From the NCBI GenBank assembly GCA_037349315.1, contig JBAIAC010000054.1, positions 434,001 to 498,000 on the forward strand: a stretch of 64,000 nucleotides of DNA. The letters run 5' to 3'. The notes beneath the pieces were generated by a model. The model was not told the origin of the DNA. It saw only the letters and a list, made by a program, of their open reading frames with translations, and searched no databases. Shown here piece by piece: positions 55,901 through 61,555 of the stretch. The position numbers were made by a program, and so were the translations under genes. Each line of letters starts with the position of its first letter. Position 1 is the first letter of the stretch. This stretch comes from Chelydra serpentina. Lineage: Eukaryota; Chordata; Testudines; Chelydridae.

Positions 55901-58900
55901 ACGTTAACCAGGGCGACTTTAAGTGAGGAGTTACTGTACTTAAAAAGGCAGTGTACTTGGAGTGGGGTCAGTGTACTTATAGGGGCAATGCAGGTCTCTC
56001 TTACACACATGGGGGTGGGGGTGTTTCTCACACCCGTGCACCCCCACCTCTGGCACTTTGGAAAGTGGAGGGAGTGGTGCGCTTCAGTGGGATAACATGG
56101 GTTCATCATCACATTCCGTTTCCAAGGAATGTTTGCAGCCACTGCCATTCTGTGTCTCCTCCCTCCATTCGTGCTGCCTTCTTGAGGCTACATTAACAGC
56201 AACATGTTAACTCTTGAGGTCTCAGACGAGTGCTAGTTCATCATTTTAGCCGTAAGGCATTCCCTGGGAAATATCCCACCCTCTGACTCCACCACCTCAA
56301 CCAAGCTTCACAATCATCACTGCTGTGTACAGTATTAAATTGTTTGTTTAAAACTTACACATACACATAGTATTGGGGGCGGGGGGGTGTATAGTCTTTT
56401 GTCTGGCGAAAAACATCTTCCTGGATCCTAACCCCCCTCCCATTTATATTAATTCATATGGGAAAATTGGATTCGCTTAACATCGTTTCACTTAAAGTAG
56501 CATTTTTCAGGAACATAACTACAATGTTAAGCAAGGAATTACTATATTTGAGGCAGACAGCAATTGCATCATGATGATGATTTTGGTGTATAGGGAGATT
56601 GACATCCGTGGTGGCAAGGATGGTGTTCTAAGGGGGGTTGTTAATGTCATAGAGTTTTTGAAGGAAATCAGTTGTGTTCTGAAAGAAACTGCGCCTTGTG
56701 TGGTGAGTGGTTTGAAGGTGGCTTCTGTGAGCCCTGATATTCCTTTGGCTAGATATGATGGCCTTGCCTGGGTTCCCTTGTTTGTGTATCTTGGGAAGCA
56801 TGTAGGAGGTCCCTAGAGTGGGGTCCCTGTAGGATGAGGTGGTAGAGTTGTTTCGGGAAAGATTTGTTTTCCCTTCAATTCCTTTGTGAATTTTCACAAA
56901 GTGAACACTCCGTATCTGACCTCTGTCATGTTCTCAAAGAAAATTTGCACACCTTCAAAAGTTATGCTGCAACATACGTGAACCCCTTATGCTTAACAAT
57001 CTGTCCCACCTTGTATTTAGTTTGGAAGCTTTGGTTTCAGACCTGAGGAAGAGCTTTGTGAAGTTGGTCCAATAAAAGATATTACCTCGTCCAGCTTGTC
57101 TCTTTCTATCTTGTTAATATGTTTGTACAGTACATAGCCGTACAGTCCTCATGACTGTAAAATCAGTTGTAAAAACAGTACATTAACTCTAGATAATACT
57201 TTAACTAAAGAGAGAATAAAGAACCAAAAGATCTCAGGAATTCTCTAAATACAGAGACTTTCTTCATTTGATAGCTGGAAAAAGACTGAACAAAGCTTCT
57301 GCAACTGAGTCAGTGTATAATTCTGGGCTCTATAGAACCATAGTAATCCGGGTTAGTGTCAAGAGGGCACTGAAAAACGGGTTAAAAGATAAGGAGGCAA
57401 TGTAATTGCAAATGTTTTTCTTCCAGAATCCTGATGTAGCAAAAGCAAAGCTGATTTCTCGGATGGCTAAAATGGGACAGCCTATGCTACCTTTCCTTGC
57501 AGGAACAACAGGCACCCAGCTTGACTCCAGTGACTCAGAAATAGAGGTGCGTCACCAAGAACTCATGTTCCTTAAAATGTAGGGTTTGATATACATTCCA
57601 GGCAGTGCAAGAACTACTGCTGAGTGCACAGTGTCTGCTCTGCCTGCCTGCAGGGTGACTGCTCTGTCAGTGTCTCGTGTGTGCCTTTTTGAAGCTCATG
57701 GGGACACCTTGTATGACTGGAACTGTTGACATTCAGTTCCACATGAGGCTAGCGTTCCTGTCAAGCTTAAATTCCCTGTCTATACATGGGTCCATTGCTG
57801 TTAATCATATCTTGTCTTAGGAATGGCTTTGCATCCAAACTTTTGACCAAGTTGTTAGCTCACTAATACTGACTGAAATTTGGGAATGTTTTAGGACCCA
57901 AATACATTGCGAGGAACAGCACAGCCTGTCTCTTCATCCCCCAAGAGACCTTTCTTGCAGCAAGCTCATGCAGTACTGCCTCAGTTGACAACGCAAGGTA
58001 ATGAAGTGGTCTGCTTGGGTTTGATAAGTAGAAACTGCAGTCATGGTCTGGCATGTTTAACCATTTTTTGCTGCATGAATTGTGTGTTCCTTTAAGGAAC
58101 TGAAAAGAGGATGTGACTTGTGAGTGACCCTCCCATCACTCAGCTCTCCCGGTGGACTATTTCTTGTACCAGGAGGTTGAGTTATTGAGGGTACGTGTTC
58201 ACTGCAGTGTCGGTTCTAGTTATCTGCACTGAAGTTATTTCTCATGAGTTAGTCTAGCTTGAGTGGAAGAGGACCGCAAAACAAAGTAACGTTTGAGCTG
58301 CTTATGTCCACGCTGGCACTGCACTTGTTTGTGTCACTAAGACTTTAGGGGGCACATCCCATGGCTCACTGAGCTGCTGTAGGAATTTTCTCAGTAGATT
58401 GTGGGAGAATGTCTGTCCTTTCTGTGTACATGAGGGAGAGAAGGGGAATTATGGGAAGGCATTGGAGGACTTGTAGCACTCAAGTAGAGCTAGCTGGCTT
58501 CCACACTGCGGAGTTGTCATGTTAGCAGCTGTGTTGTGTTCACCTTTACCTCCTGGCAGGCCAGACAACTTGAGTTAAAAACACTACTTCACTTGAGTTC
58601 AGCATTTGTGTGTGTGGAAGGAACTCAGGTTAGGGGCAAACTCTTGCTTACTTTGCAGTGAAGACAGCCTCTTAATCTTCCTCATACAGATTCGCTTAGG
58701 CAGGATTGTGGACAGTCTCATAGATTCATAGAATATCATGGTTAGAAGGGACCTCAGGAGGTCATCTAGTTCAACCCCCTGCTCAAAGCAGCACCAATCC
58801 CCAATTTTTTGCCCCAGATCCCTAAATGGCCCCCTCAAGGATTGAACACTCAACCCTGGGTTTAGCGGGCCAATGCTCAAACCACTGAGCTATCCCTCCT

Positions 58901-59163
58901 CCCCTCTTACGTTCGCTTTGGTCTGTTCAGTGACTGTAGATACATGAATCATGTAGGGGCCCCATACACTTATGTCAAGTAAATTAGACAACTGAAAATG
59001 ACTGTCTGCAACAAAGAATAGACTTACTGTGCTAAATATCTTCTCTTGTTCCTTTTCAGTACCTCAGCCATCTGTTTCTGGGCTCCAAACGCCTTCTGCT
59101 GCCTTAATGCCTGCAACCCTCCAGCCCCATTCAGCTCTCCCTGGAAGTGCACAGAGCTTTCAG
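19915..59163 (+). CDS. FKBP15: FKBP15 (FK506-binding protein 15, WAFL), 5' fourteen coding exons
   Basis: Fourteen exons join in frame to 460 codons: 19915-19967, 26883-26992, 37750-37840, 38501-38570, 40047-40121, 42894-42992, 43560-43709, 45364-45432, 48017-48160, 48604-48746, 49406-49454, 57427-57546, 57895-57997 and 59060-59163. Every intron has GT and AG borders. The human protein is about 1200 residues, so roughly the first third is here and the C-terminal coiled coils lie to the right. Domain order: acidic N-terminal tail, WH1-like domain (about 70-166), FKBP-type domain (about 190-290), then a Ser/Pro-rich linker. FKBP15 is known as a cytosolic and endosomal protein linked to actin and early-endosome transport. 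In the FKBP domain Tyr204, Phe218-Asp219, Val237-Ile238, Trp241 and Tyr264 match binding-pocket residues of FKBP12, while the position of Phe46 is Leu230. The introns are packed with transposons but no exon is interrupted. Confidence 0.95.
22370..22640. repeat. MITE-like segment with inverted arms
   Basis: Words CACTAAAAATAGCAGTG and CACTGCACTATTTTTAG face each other across about 130 bp, in a segment rich in AGCTAGCT and GAGCTAG words. It resembles the GTCTAC-ended MITEs of this window only loosely. Borders are approximate. Confidence 0.4.
22645..22790 (+). repeat. MIR-type SINE fragment
   Basis: The words CTCTGTGCCTCC, ATCTGTCCAATGGGGATAATA and CTATCTCACAGG appear in the order of the MIR core and tail (cf. 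CCTCAGTTTCC..AAATGGGGATAATA). The tRNA-like head is missing. Confidence 0.65.
23115..23345. mobile_element. Harbinger-like MITE fragment
   Basis: Shared words with the MITEs at 27943 and 40538: AGCTACGTGAATAACATAGCT (a near-palindrome), GGTCGACTTA, and the end TGTAGACAAGCC. The left end is not clear. Confidence 0.55.
24800..25575 (+). mobile_element. CR1 3' fragment
   Basis: It encodes pieces of the CR1 RT C terminus ([38 protein letters not shown]) and ends GATTCTATGATTCTATGATTC. The first 15 bases (TCATAGAATCATAG) are the reverse complement of the CR1 tip. The frames are broken. Confidence 0.85.
25576..25684 (+). mobile_element. CR1 3' tip, tandem to the preceding copy
   Basis: A second CR1 tip starts within the tail of the first (AAGCCCTGGCTGAGATGATT) and ends TTCTATGATTCTGTGATTC. 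Several substitutions separate the two tips, so this is not a recent tandem duplication. Confidence 0.75.
25905..26565. repeat. Penelope-tail repeat split by an LTR-like insert
   Basis: The left part has GTACTTGTGGCACCTTAGAG and the right part has CTGATGAAGTGGGTTTTAGT followed by TCTAAGGTGCCACAAGTACT, an inverted pair typical of Penelope-derived tails in this window. The insert at 25956-26450 separates the two. Confidence 0.65.
25956..26450. mobile_element. LTR-like insert with an 8-bp flanking duplication
   Basis: It starts TGTGATACAGC and ends ATTTGCCACA. An exact direct repeat GTATGTAT lies on each side (25948-25955 and 26451-26458). It shares the block CCCGGAGTA.AGGGTGGGC with the LTR at 51014-51632, so the two are related. 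The 8-bp repeat is longer than usual for an LTR element. Confidence 0.65.
26883..26992 (+). CDS. FKBP15: FKBP15 exon 2
   Basis: Completes codon 18 and codes to the first base of codon 55. It begins [11 protein letters not shown] and continues [16 protein letters not shown], strongly conserved FKBP15 words. The acceptor is TTAGCAG|C and the donor A|GTAAGT. Confidence 0.95.
27376..27506 (-). mobile_element. CR1 3' tip, reverse
   Basis: It starts CATAGAATCATAGAATCTCA and reads through GACCTCAGGAGGTCATCTAG to CCAGGGCTTTGTCAAG, the CR1 3' end on the minus strand. Confidence 0.85.
27943..28228. mobile_element. Harbinger-like MITE with two internal palindromes
   Basis: Ends are GGGTATGTCTATACT and AGTGTAGACCTAGCC, with TAA on both sides (27940-27942 and 28229-28231). 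That three-base duplication fits PIF/Harbinger elements. Perfect inverted arms occur at 27999-28011/28019-28031 and at 28156-28169/28171-28184. No transposase is present. Confidence 0.7.
28524..28712. mobile_element. Harbinger-like MITE, right part lost
   Basis: It begins GGGGCATGTCTACTC and shares the internal words ATTTATTGTGTCTAG and GACGGGGGAGCG with the copy at 27943. It breaks off into a CR1 fragment. Confidence 0.6.
28713..28958 (+). mobile_element. CR1 internal fragment
   Basis: It matches the late RT region of CR1 (GGGGTGATTTGATAGCAGC; GGTTCCAAAGAGGATGGA; GTGGTGAAGCACCGGAATGG) and breaks off before the 3' tip. Confidence 0.8.
30484..31965 (-). pseudogene. CR1 ORF2 reverse transcriptase remnants
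   Basis: Frames at 31965-31762 ([20 protein letters not shown]), 31303-30995 ([12 protein letters not shown], then SADDTKLGG with the catalytic DD) and 30906-30484 ([29 protein letters not shown]) are successive parts of a CR1 RT. Stops and frameshifts separate them. Confidence 0.85.
31999..32760 (+). mobile_element. CR1 3' part, forward, inserted in the reverse CR1
   Basis: It starts near TCATATGAAAGGAGACTCAA and ends GACGTTAAAGTCTATTAG. It is the same CR1 subfamily as its host but in the opposite direction. The host resumes with TTTAGATATTGGGCCATG. Confidence 0.8.
33315..34007. mobile_element. Solo LTR inside the reverse CR1
   Basis: It begins TGTAGCGGAGTGAGCACC and ends GCACCGTCACA. A TATA-like TATAAAG lies at 33446. 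The flanks CTCAT (33310-33314) and CTCCT (34008-34012) form a 5-bp duplication with one mismatch. CR1 sequence continues on both sides. Confidence 0.65.
34247..34753 (-). pseudogene. CR1 ORF2 endonuclease remnant
   Basis: The frame includes [20 protein letters not shown] and [11 protein letters not shown], the first blocks of the APE-type endonuclease that nicks target DNA. In ITETWW the catalytic Glu is present. The frame then shifts and the rest of the domain is degraded. Confidence 0.85.
34784..36076 (-). pseudogene. CR1 ORF1 remnant with esterase domain
   Basis: Three frames in series: 36076-35707 with a Cys pair (GCGSCGTYM), 35690-35187 with a basic stretch ([10 protein letters not shown]) and the esterase block I ([10 protein letters not shown]), and 35209-34784 with block III ([10 protein letters not shown]) and the catalytic DxxH-like DVHLSREG. 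This GDS / GTND / DxxH layout is the SGNH-hydrolase esterase known from CR1 ORF1. Frameshifts separate the parts. Confidence 0.85.
36610..37216. mobile_element. MITE with CTTGTCTG ends, split by a hAT element
   Basis: The left end GTCTTGTCTGTATGG and the right end TTACAGACAAGCCCC are inverted relatives. Internal inverted words GGACCCTGCTA.TGCGCACTAGAG and AGTGCACAGTAGTAGGGTCC surround the centre. The hAT element at 36664-36975 is inserted near the left end. A related MITE surrounds the Penelope-like element at 46-47 kb. Confidence 0.6.
36664..36975. mobile_element. hAT-type non-autonomous transposon
   Basis: Ends CAGGGATCTCAAACTC and GTTAGAGTCCCCTG are imperfect inverted repeats. Flanks ATCTAGAG (36656-36663) and ATCTAAGA (36976-36983) look like a decayed 8-bp duplication. 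No coding content. Confidence 0.75.
37750..37840 (+). CDS. FKBP15: FKBP15 exon 3
   Basis: Codes about residues 55-85: [19 protein letters not shown], then [10 protein letters not shown]. The acceptor is a tandem TTTTTCAGCAG, so splicing could start at 37750 or 37753 without a frame change. The donor is TA|GTAAGT. The A/T/P-rich linker ends at the start of the WH1-like domain. Confidence 0.92.
38501..38570 (+). CDS. FKBP15: FKBP15 exon 4
   Basis: Codes [20 protein letters not shown] and AAKE, the start of the WH1-like domain. The split Tyr codon joins TA to C. Donor GAG|GTGAGA, phase 0. Confidence 0.93.
38571..40046 (+). other. FKBP15 intron 4
   Basis: Contains a reverse MIR-type SINE (39450-39568). 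Upstream of it, near 39267, CAGGGGTAGACAATGG looks like one hAT end, but I cannot pair it with a second end. Confidence 0.7.
39450..39568 (-). repeat. MIR-type SINE, reverse
   Basis: Read in reverse: AGTAGAGAGAGCACTAGACT, GGGTTCTATTCCC and GGGTGACCATAGGCAAGTAA follow the MIR order from tRNA-like head to core (cf. TGACCTTGGGCAAGTTACTT). Confidence 0.7.
40047..40121 (+). CDS. FKBP15: FKBP15 exon 5
   Basis: Codes [20 protein letters not shown] and GFVLT, inside the WH1-like domain. Both borders are phase 0. The Gln run has four codons here. Confidence 0.94.
40182..40416. mobile_element. Harbinger-like MITE
   Basis: Ends GGCCTGGTCTACACTA and AAGTGTAGACCTGCCC, with TTA on both sides (40179-40181 and 40417-40419), the PIF/Harbinger target form. 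Confidence 0.7.
40538..40746. mobile_element. Harbinger-like MITE
   Basis: Ends GGCCCTGTCTACACTA and GATTGTAGACAAGCCC, with TCA on both sides (40535-40537 and 40747-40749). Internal near-palindrome around TTTGAGTTACGTGAATAGTG and the words TCGACTCC link it to the copies at 23.1 and 28.5 kb. Confidence 0.7.
42539..42727. mobile_element. Tigger-like MITE
   Basis: Ends CAGACGCTCCCCGAGTTA and GTAAGTCGAGGAGCATCTG are inverted relatives, with TA on both sides (42537-42538 and 42728-42729), as in TcMar-Tigger. It is 189 bp and non-coding. Confidence 0.75.
42894..42992 (+). CDS. FKBP15: FKBP15 exon 6
   Basis: Codes [20 protein letters not shown] and [13 protein letters not shown], the end of the WH1-like domain. 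Acceptor CCATAG|GTT, donor CAG|GTAATC, both phase 0. Confidence 0.95.
43560..43709 (+). CDS. FKBP15: FKBP15 exon 7 (start of FKBP domain)
   Basis: Codes residues 167-216, including [20 protein letters not shown] and [12 protein letters not shown]. Tyr204 in VAYTG corresponds to Tyr26 of FKBP12 in the ligand pocket. Both borders are phase 0. Confidence 0.95.
44463..44769. mobile_element. hAT-type non-autonomous transposon
   Basis: Ends CAGGGATCGGCAACCTTTGG and CCAAAGGTTGCTGATCCCTG are long, nearly perfect inverted repeats. The flanking 8 bp (CTGTAGAT and GTATAGTA) do not match, so the target duplication has decayed or one end rearranged. The GC-rich body also folds back on itself, which explains the overlapping frames on both strands. 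Confidence 0.8.
45364..45432 (+). CDS. FKBP15: FKBP15 exon 8 (FKBP domain)
   Basis: Codes residues 217-239: [20 protein letters not shown] and VIK. Phe218-Asp219 and Val237-Ile238 correspond to FKBP12 Phe36-Asp37 and Val55-Ile56. The FKBP12 Phe46 position is Leu230. Phase 0 at both ends. Confidence 0.95.
46168..46812 (+). pseudogene. Penelope-like ORF fragment with GIY-YIG domain
   Basis: The 214-codon frame is open, but its first about 40 codons come from the surrounding MITE. From about residue 40 it reads as the Penelope C terminus: a Cys pair region ([11 protein letters not shown]), then [20 protein letters not shown] as the GIY-YIG core (VIY..YIGQT), and [20 protein letters not shown] after it. 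In Penelope elements this domain nicks DNA at the insertion site. With no reverse transcriptase, this copy cannot move by itself. It ends naturally before the 3' tail. Confidence 0.8.
46280..46976 (+). mobile_element. Penelope-like retroelement, 3' part with GIY-YIG endonuclease
   Basis: It carries the end of the Penelope-type ORF and a tail with GATGAAGTGGGGATTCACCC and GGTGCCACAGGACC. The reverse transcriptase part is missing. Related tails occur at 2317, 25905 and 48830. Confidence 0.8.
47347..47643. mobile_element. Harbinger-like MITE, diverged
   Basis: Words TGGATGTGTCTACCCTC at the left and CCCAGTGTAGACTAGCC at the right, with TTTTTCACACCCCTG inside, match the family of the copy at 40182-40416 (reverse sense). 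Target repeats are not clear. Confidence 0.5.
48017..48160 (+). CDS. FKBP15: FKBP15 exon 9 (FKBP domain, active-site end)
   Basis: Codes residues 240-287: [40 protein letters not shown] and VFEVEVKR. Trp241 corresponds to FKBP12 Trp59 and Tyr264 to Tyr82. AYG..G..IPP..TLVFEVE is close to the canonical FKBP end. From memory, human FKBP15 has a Val at the tyrosine position and lacks the IPP. Borders are phase 0. Confidence 0.95.
48604..48746 (+). CDS. FKBP15: FKBP15 exon 10
   Basis: Codes about residues 288-335: [20 protein letters not shown], then [20 protein letters not shown] and TIPPKPG. A Ser/Pro-rich linker follows the FKBP domain. Donor GG|GTAAGA, phase 2. Confidence 0.93.
48830..49122 (+). 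repeat. Penelope-tail fragment
   Basis: It contains TCATCTGAAGTGGGGTTTTT, CATGAAAACTTATGCCC and GGCTACAGACTAATACGACT, the tail words of Penelope-like elements, without coding sequence. Confidence 0.65.
49406..49454 (+). CDS. FKBP15: FKBP15 exon 11
   Basis: Codes [16 protein letters not shown] after completing a Gly codon. At 49 bp it is the shortest exon here. Matching words KSNS.SEQLA are well known from mammalian FKBP15. Donor GCA|GTAAGT, phase 0. Confidence 0.92.
49864..50599 (+). mobile_element. DNA transposon, TACTCCTGG-ended family, with 6-bp duplication
   Basis: Left end TACTCTTGAGGGAATTCTGC, right end GCAGAATCCTCCCAGGAGTA. The exact direct repeat AACCTC flanks it (49858-49863 and 50600-50605). 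Internal C- and G-runs explain the many overlapping frames. It is non-autonomous. Confidence 0.75.
51014..51632. mobile_element. Solo LTR-like element
   Basis: It starts TGTGACGGGTCAAGG and ends AACTTTGTCACA. It shares CCCGGAGTACAGGGTGGGCC with the element at 25956-26450. Flanks ACGC (51010-51013) and ATGC (51633-51636) could be a 4-bp duplication with one CpG-type change. No internal coding region adjoins it. Confidence 0.6.
52360..52966 (-). pseudogene. Penelope-like ORF remnant: GIY-YIG part
   Basis: The frame 52966-52610 ends in a Cys-containing stretch (CQNNRCKTC), then the frame 52578-52360 has [20 protein letters not shown], the YVG-type GIY-YIG core. A frame change between them, and the loss of about ten codons, breaks the protein. 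Confidence 0.75.
53298..53592 (-). pseudogene. Penelope-like reverse transcriptase remnant
   Basis: The frame has [20 protein letters not shown] followed by [10 protein letters not shown], a Penelope RT block (normally GT.MG...AP.YANLFM). The next expected block, EE.LLERY, is found in the neighbouring frame (53555-53298). Frameshifts and stops are present. Confidence 0.75.
54108..55040 (-). mobile_element. CR1 3' part, reverse, inside Tigger-like element B
   Basis: It begins CATAGAATCATAGACTCTCA and carries the CR1 RT C-terminal frame 55023-54193 (276 codons, open to its natural stop). The 5-bp direct repeat ATGTT (54103-54107 and 55041-55045) flanks it. Sequence is close to the younger CR1 at 9.4-10.9 kb, so it is a recent copy. 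Confidence 0.85.
54193..55023 (-). pseudogene. CR1 ORF2 C-terminal fragment
   Basis: Open frame of 276 codons: [60 protein letters not shown] and the end LDRALAGMI. The catalytic part of the reverse transcriptase is missing because of 5' truncation. The ATG is internal to the original ORF. Confidence 0.85.
56628..56897 (-). pseudogene. Penelope-like reverse transcriptase N-terminal remnant
   Basis: The frame holds [20 protein letters not shown], the typical Penelope RT block YxLPKIHK..NPGRPIVS, followed by [16 protein letters not shown]. It is separated from the next RT block by Tigger-like element A. Confidence 0.8.
57427..57546 (+). CDS. FKBP15: FKBP15 exon 12
   Basis: Codes residues 352-391: [40 protein letters not shown]. 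The words [16 protein letters not shown] and QLDS.DSEIE match mammalian FKBP15. Phase 0 at both ends. Confidence 0.94.
57895..57997 (+). CDS. FKBP15: FKBP15 exon 13
   Basis: Codes [20 protein letters not shown], then [14 protein letters not shown]. Pro/Gln-rich linker. The donor is G|GTAATG, phase 1. Confidence 0.9.
58718..58904 (-). repeat. tRNA-derived SINE with CR1-like tail, reverse
   Basis: From the CR1-like tip TCATAGATTCATAGAATATC to the tRNA-like head AAACCACTGAGCTATCCCTC. Same family as the SINE at 3256-3430. It lies in FKBP15 intron 13. Confidence 0.85.
59060..59163 (+). CDS. FKBP15: FKBP15 exon 14
   Basis: Codes residues 426-460: [20 protein letters not shown] and [14 protein letters not shown] after a split Val codon. 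Acceptor TTTTCAG|TA, donor CAG|GTATTG, phase 0. It is the last exon I can find in the window. Confidence 0.9.
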
Positions 59164-59827
59164 GTATTGAAATCAGACTAGTGGAGACCTCTGATGCTTC
59201 TGATGGCAGCACTCCCTTACATATACGCTCTACTCCATTGTTGGGAAGAGGGGATCCACAGCTGGAATAGAGGAGCCACCCAAAGAAGGAGCCTTCTCAC
59301 CAAGCTGAAGGATGTCGAAAAATCAGAGGGTTCAGGGAGAGAGCCACAAGAATAATTAAAGAACATAAGAACAGCTATACTGAGTCATACCAAAGGTCCA
59401 TCTGGCCCAGTATCCTGTCTGCTGACAGTGGCCAATACCAAGTGAACAGAACAGGCAATCAGCGAGTGATCAGTCCCCTGTCATCCAGTCCCAGCTTCTG
59501 GCATTCAGAAGTTGAGGGGGACACACAGCCTGGGGTTGTATCCCTGACCATGTTGGCTAATAGCAATAGAATCGTAGGACTGGAAGGGACCTCGAGAGCT
59601 CATCTAGTCCAGGCTCCTGTACTCATGACAAGACTAAGTATTATCTAGACCATCCCTAACAGGTATTTGTCTAACCTGCTCTTAAAAATCTCTAGTGATG
59701 GAGATTTTCACAACCCTCTAGGCCATCAATGGACCTATTCTCCATGAACTTATCGAACTCTTTTTGAACCCAGTTATACTTTTGGCCTTTTATAGCAACC
59801 CCTGGCAATGAGTTCACATGTTGATAG

Positions 59828-60012
59828 TCATAGAATCATAGAATATCAGGGTTGGAAGGGACCTTAGGAGGTCATCTAGTCCAACCCCCTGCTCAAAGCA
59901 GGACCAATCCACAATTTTTGCCCCAATCCCTAAATGGCCCCCTCAAGGATTGAACTCTCAACCCTGGGTTTAGCAGGCCAATGCTCAAACCACTGAGCTA
60001 TCCCTCCCCCCG
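59828..60012 (-). repeat. tRNA-derived SINE, reverse, inside the LINE
   Basis: Tip TCATAGAATCATAGAATATC to head CCACTGAGCTATCCCTCCC. It is close in sequence to the SINE at 58718-58904, about 1 kb away and in the same direction. Confidence 0.85.
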
Positions 60013-60729
60013 TGTGGGAGGGATAGTCCATTGTGTGAAGTACTTCCTGCCCATTAATTTCATTGGGTGACCCCTGGTTCTTGTGTTATGTGAAGCGGTA
60101 AACAACACAAATGGTGTGGTGAAAATGAATAAGGATTTTATATACCTCTGTCATATTTCCCCTCTTCCCACCCCTCCCCACCCAGTCTCTCTTTTCTAAG
60201 ATGAAAAGTCCCAGTCTTTTTAATCTCTCCTTTTACGGGAGCTGTTCAATACCTCTAATCATTTTTGTTGCCCTTCTCTGTGCTTTTACCAATTGTAATA
60301 TCTTTTTTGAGATCGGGTGACCAGAAGTGCATACAGTATTCAAGGTGTGGGCATACCATGGATTTGTATAGTGGGTATTATGGTATTTTCTGTCTCACCA
60401 TCTATGCCTTTCCTAATGGTCCTAACATTGTTAGCTGCTTTTACTGCTACTGCACATGGATAGTTCTCTGAAAAGTTCTGCTCAAAGAGCTCTTTCCTGA
60501 GTGGTAACAGCTAATTTAGACTCCATCATTTTGTGTGTATAGTTGGGATAATATTTTCCAATGTGCATTACTTTGTATTGAATTTCATCTGCCATTTTGT
60601 CACCCTTTGTAACTCTTCGCAGTCAGCTTTGGACTTAACTATTTTGAGTAATTTACTATTGTCTGCAAACTTTGCTACCTCACTGTTTACCCCTTTTTTT
60701 CAGATCACTTATTATTATGTTGAACCGCA

Positions 60730-61555
60730 CTAGTCCCAGTACAGATCCTTGGCAGGCCGTGCTATTTTACCCCTCTCCACTGAAAACTGTCCATTTATTC
60801 CTATCCTTTGTTTTCTATCTTTCAACCAGTTATTGATCAATGAGAGGACCTTCCCTCTTATCCCATGACTGCTTACTTTGCTTATGAGTCTTGGGCAAGG
60901 GATCTTATCAAAGGCTTTCTGAAAATCCAGGTACACTATATCCACTGATTCACCCTTGTTGACACCCTCCAGAAATTCTAATCGATTGGTGAGGCATGAT
61001 TTCCCTTTACAAAAGTCATGTTTACTCTTCCCCAATATATCGTTTTCATTTGTGTGTTTGAGGATTCCATTCTTTACTATAGTTTCAACCAATTTACCAG
61101 GTATTGAGGTCAGCAAGTCTAACTTGTAATTGCCCAGGTCACCTCTGGAGCCTTTTAAAAAAATTTGGTATTACATTAGATCTCTGCCTGTCATCTGGCG
61201 CAGAAGCTGATTTAAGTGATAAGTTACATACCACTACCACACTGAAACCTGATACCACAGTTAGTAGTTTTGCAGTTACATATTTGAGCTCCTTCAGGGC
61301 CAAATGGTATTCATCCAAGAGATTTGGTGACTTGTTACTCTTTCCTTTACCAATTTGTTCCAAAACCACCTCTATTGACACCTCAATTTGGAACAGTTCC
61401 TCAGATTTGTCATCTAAAAAGAATGGTTCAGGTGTGGAAATCTTTCTCCCATCCTCTGCGGTGAAGACCAATGCAAAGAATTCATTTAACTTCTCTGCAA
61501 TGGCCTTGTCTTCCTTGAGTGCTTCTTTAGCACTTTGATCATCCAGTGGCCGCAC
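60730..61555 (-). pseudogene. LINE reverse transcriptase remnants
   Basis: Two frames (61555-61139 and 61116-60730) in ORF2 order. The second has NEN..GKSKHDFCKGKSCLTN, VDIVYLDFQKAFDKI and WLKDRKQRIGINGQFS. The YADD-type block is missing after this point. Stops and frameshifts leave it dead. Confidence 0.8.

Larger units (their letters stand above)
54051..55936 (-). mobile_element. Tigger-like element B, inverted inside A
   Basis: Left end CAGTAACTCCTCGCTTTCAT, right end GTGAGGAGTTACTG, with TA on both sides (54049-54050 and 55937-55938). Its inner blocks are the reverse complement of A, for example CCCTAATTGATCAGCAATG near 55880. A CR1 (54108-55040) is inserted in it. Confidence 0.8.
53542..56544 (+). 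mobile_element. Tigger-like element A, inserted in the Penelope-like element
   Basis: Left end CAGTAACTCCTCACTTAATG, right end TTAAGCAAGGAATTACTA, with TA on both sides (53540-53541 and 56545-56546). Its two halves (53542-54050 and 55939-56544) are parted by element B. The flanking Penelope words read through when A is removed. Non-coding. Confidence 0.75.
51985..57105 (-). mobile_element. Penelope-like retroelement, reverse, with inverted end repeats and nested inserts
   Basis: On the minus strand the reverse transcriptase lies at 56897-56628 and 53592-53298, and the GIY-YIG part at 52578-52360. The right outer end (57030-57105: GTTGGTCCAATAAAAGATAT) is the inverted counterpart of the left tail (52030-52090: ATATCTCTTATTGGACCAAC), so the element has inverted terminal copies. 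Tigger-like A (53542-56544) splits it. All coding parts are broken. Confidence 0.8.
49455..57426 (+). other. FKBP15 intron 11
   Basis: This 8-kb intron holds a TACTCCTGG-ended DNA element, an LTR and the Penelope/Tigger/CR1 nest. Between these, at 50606-51013 and 51633-51980, I see nothing recognisable. Confidence 0.8.
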
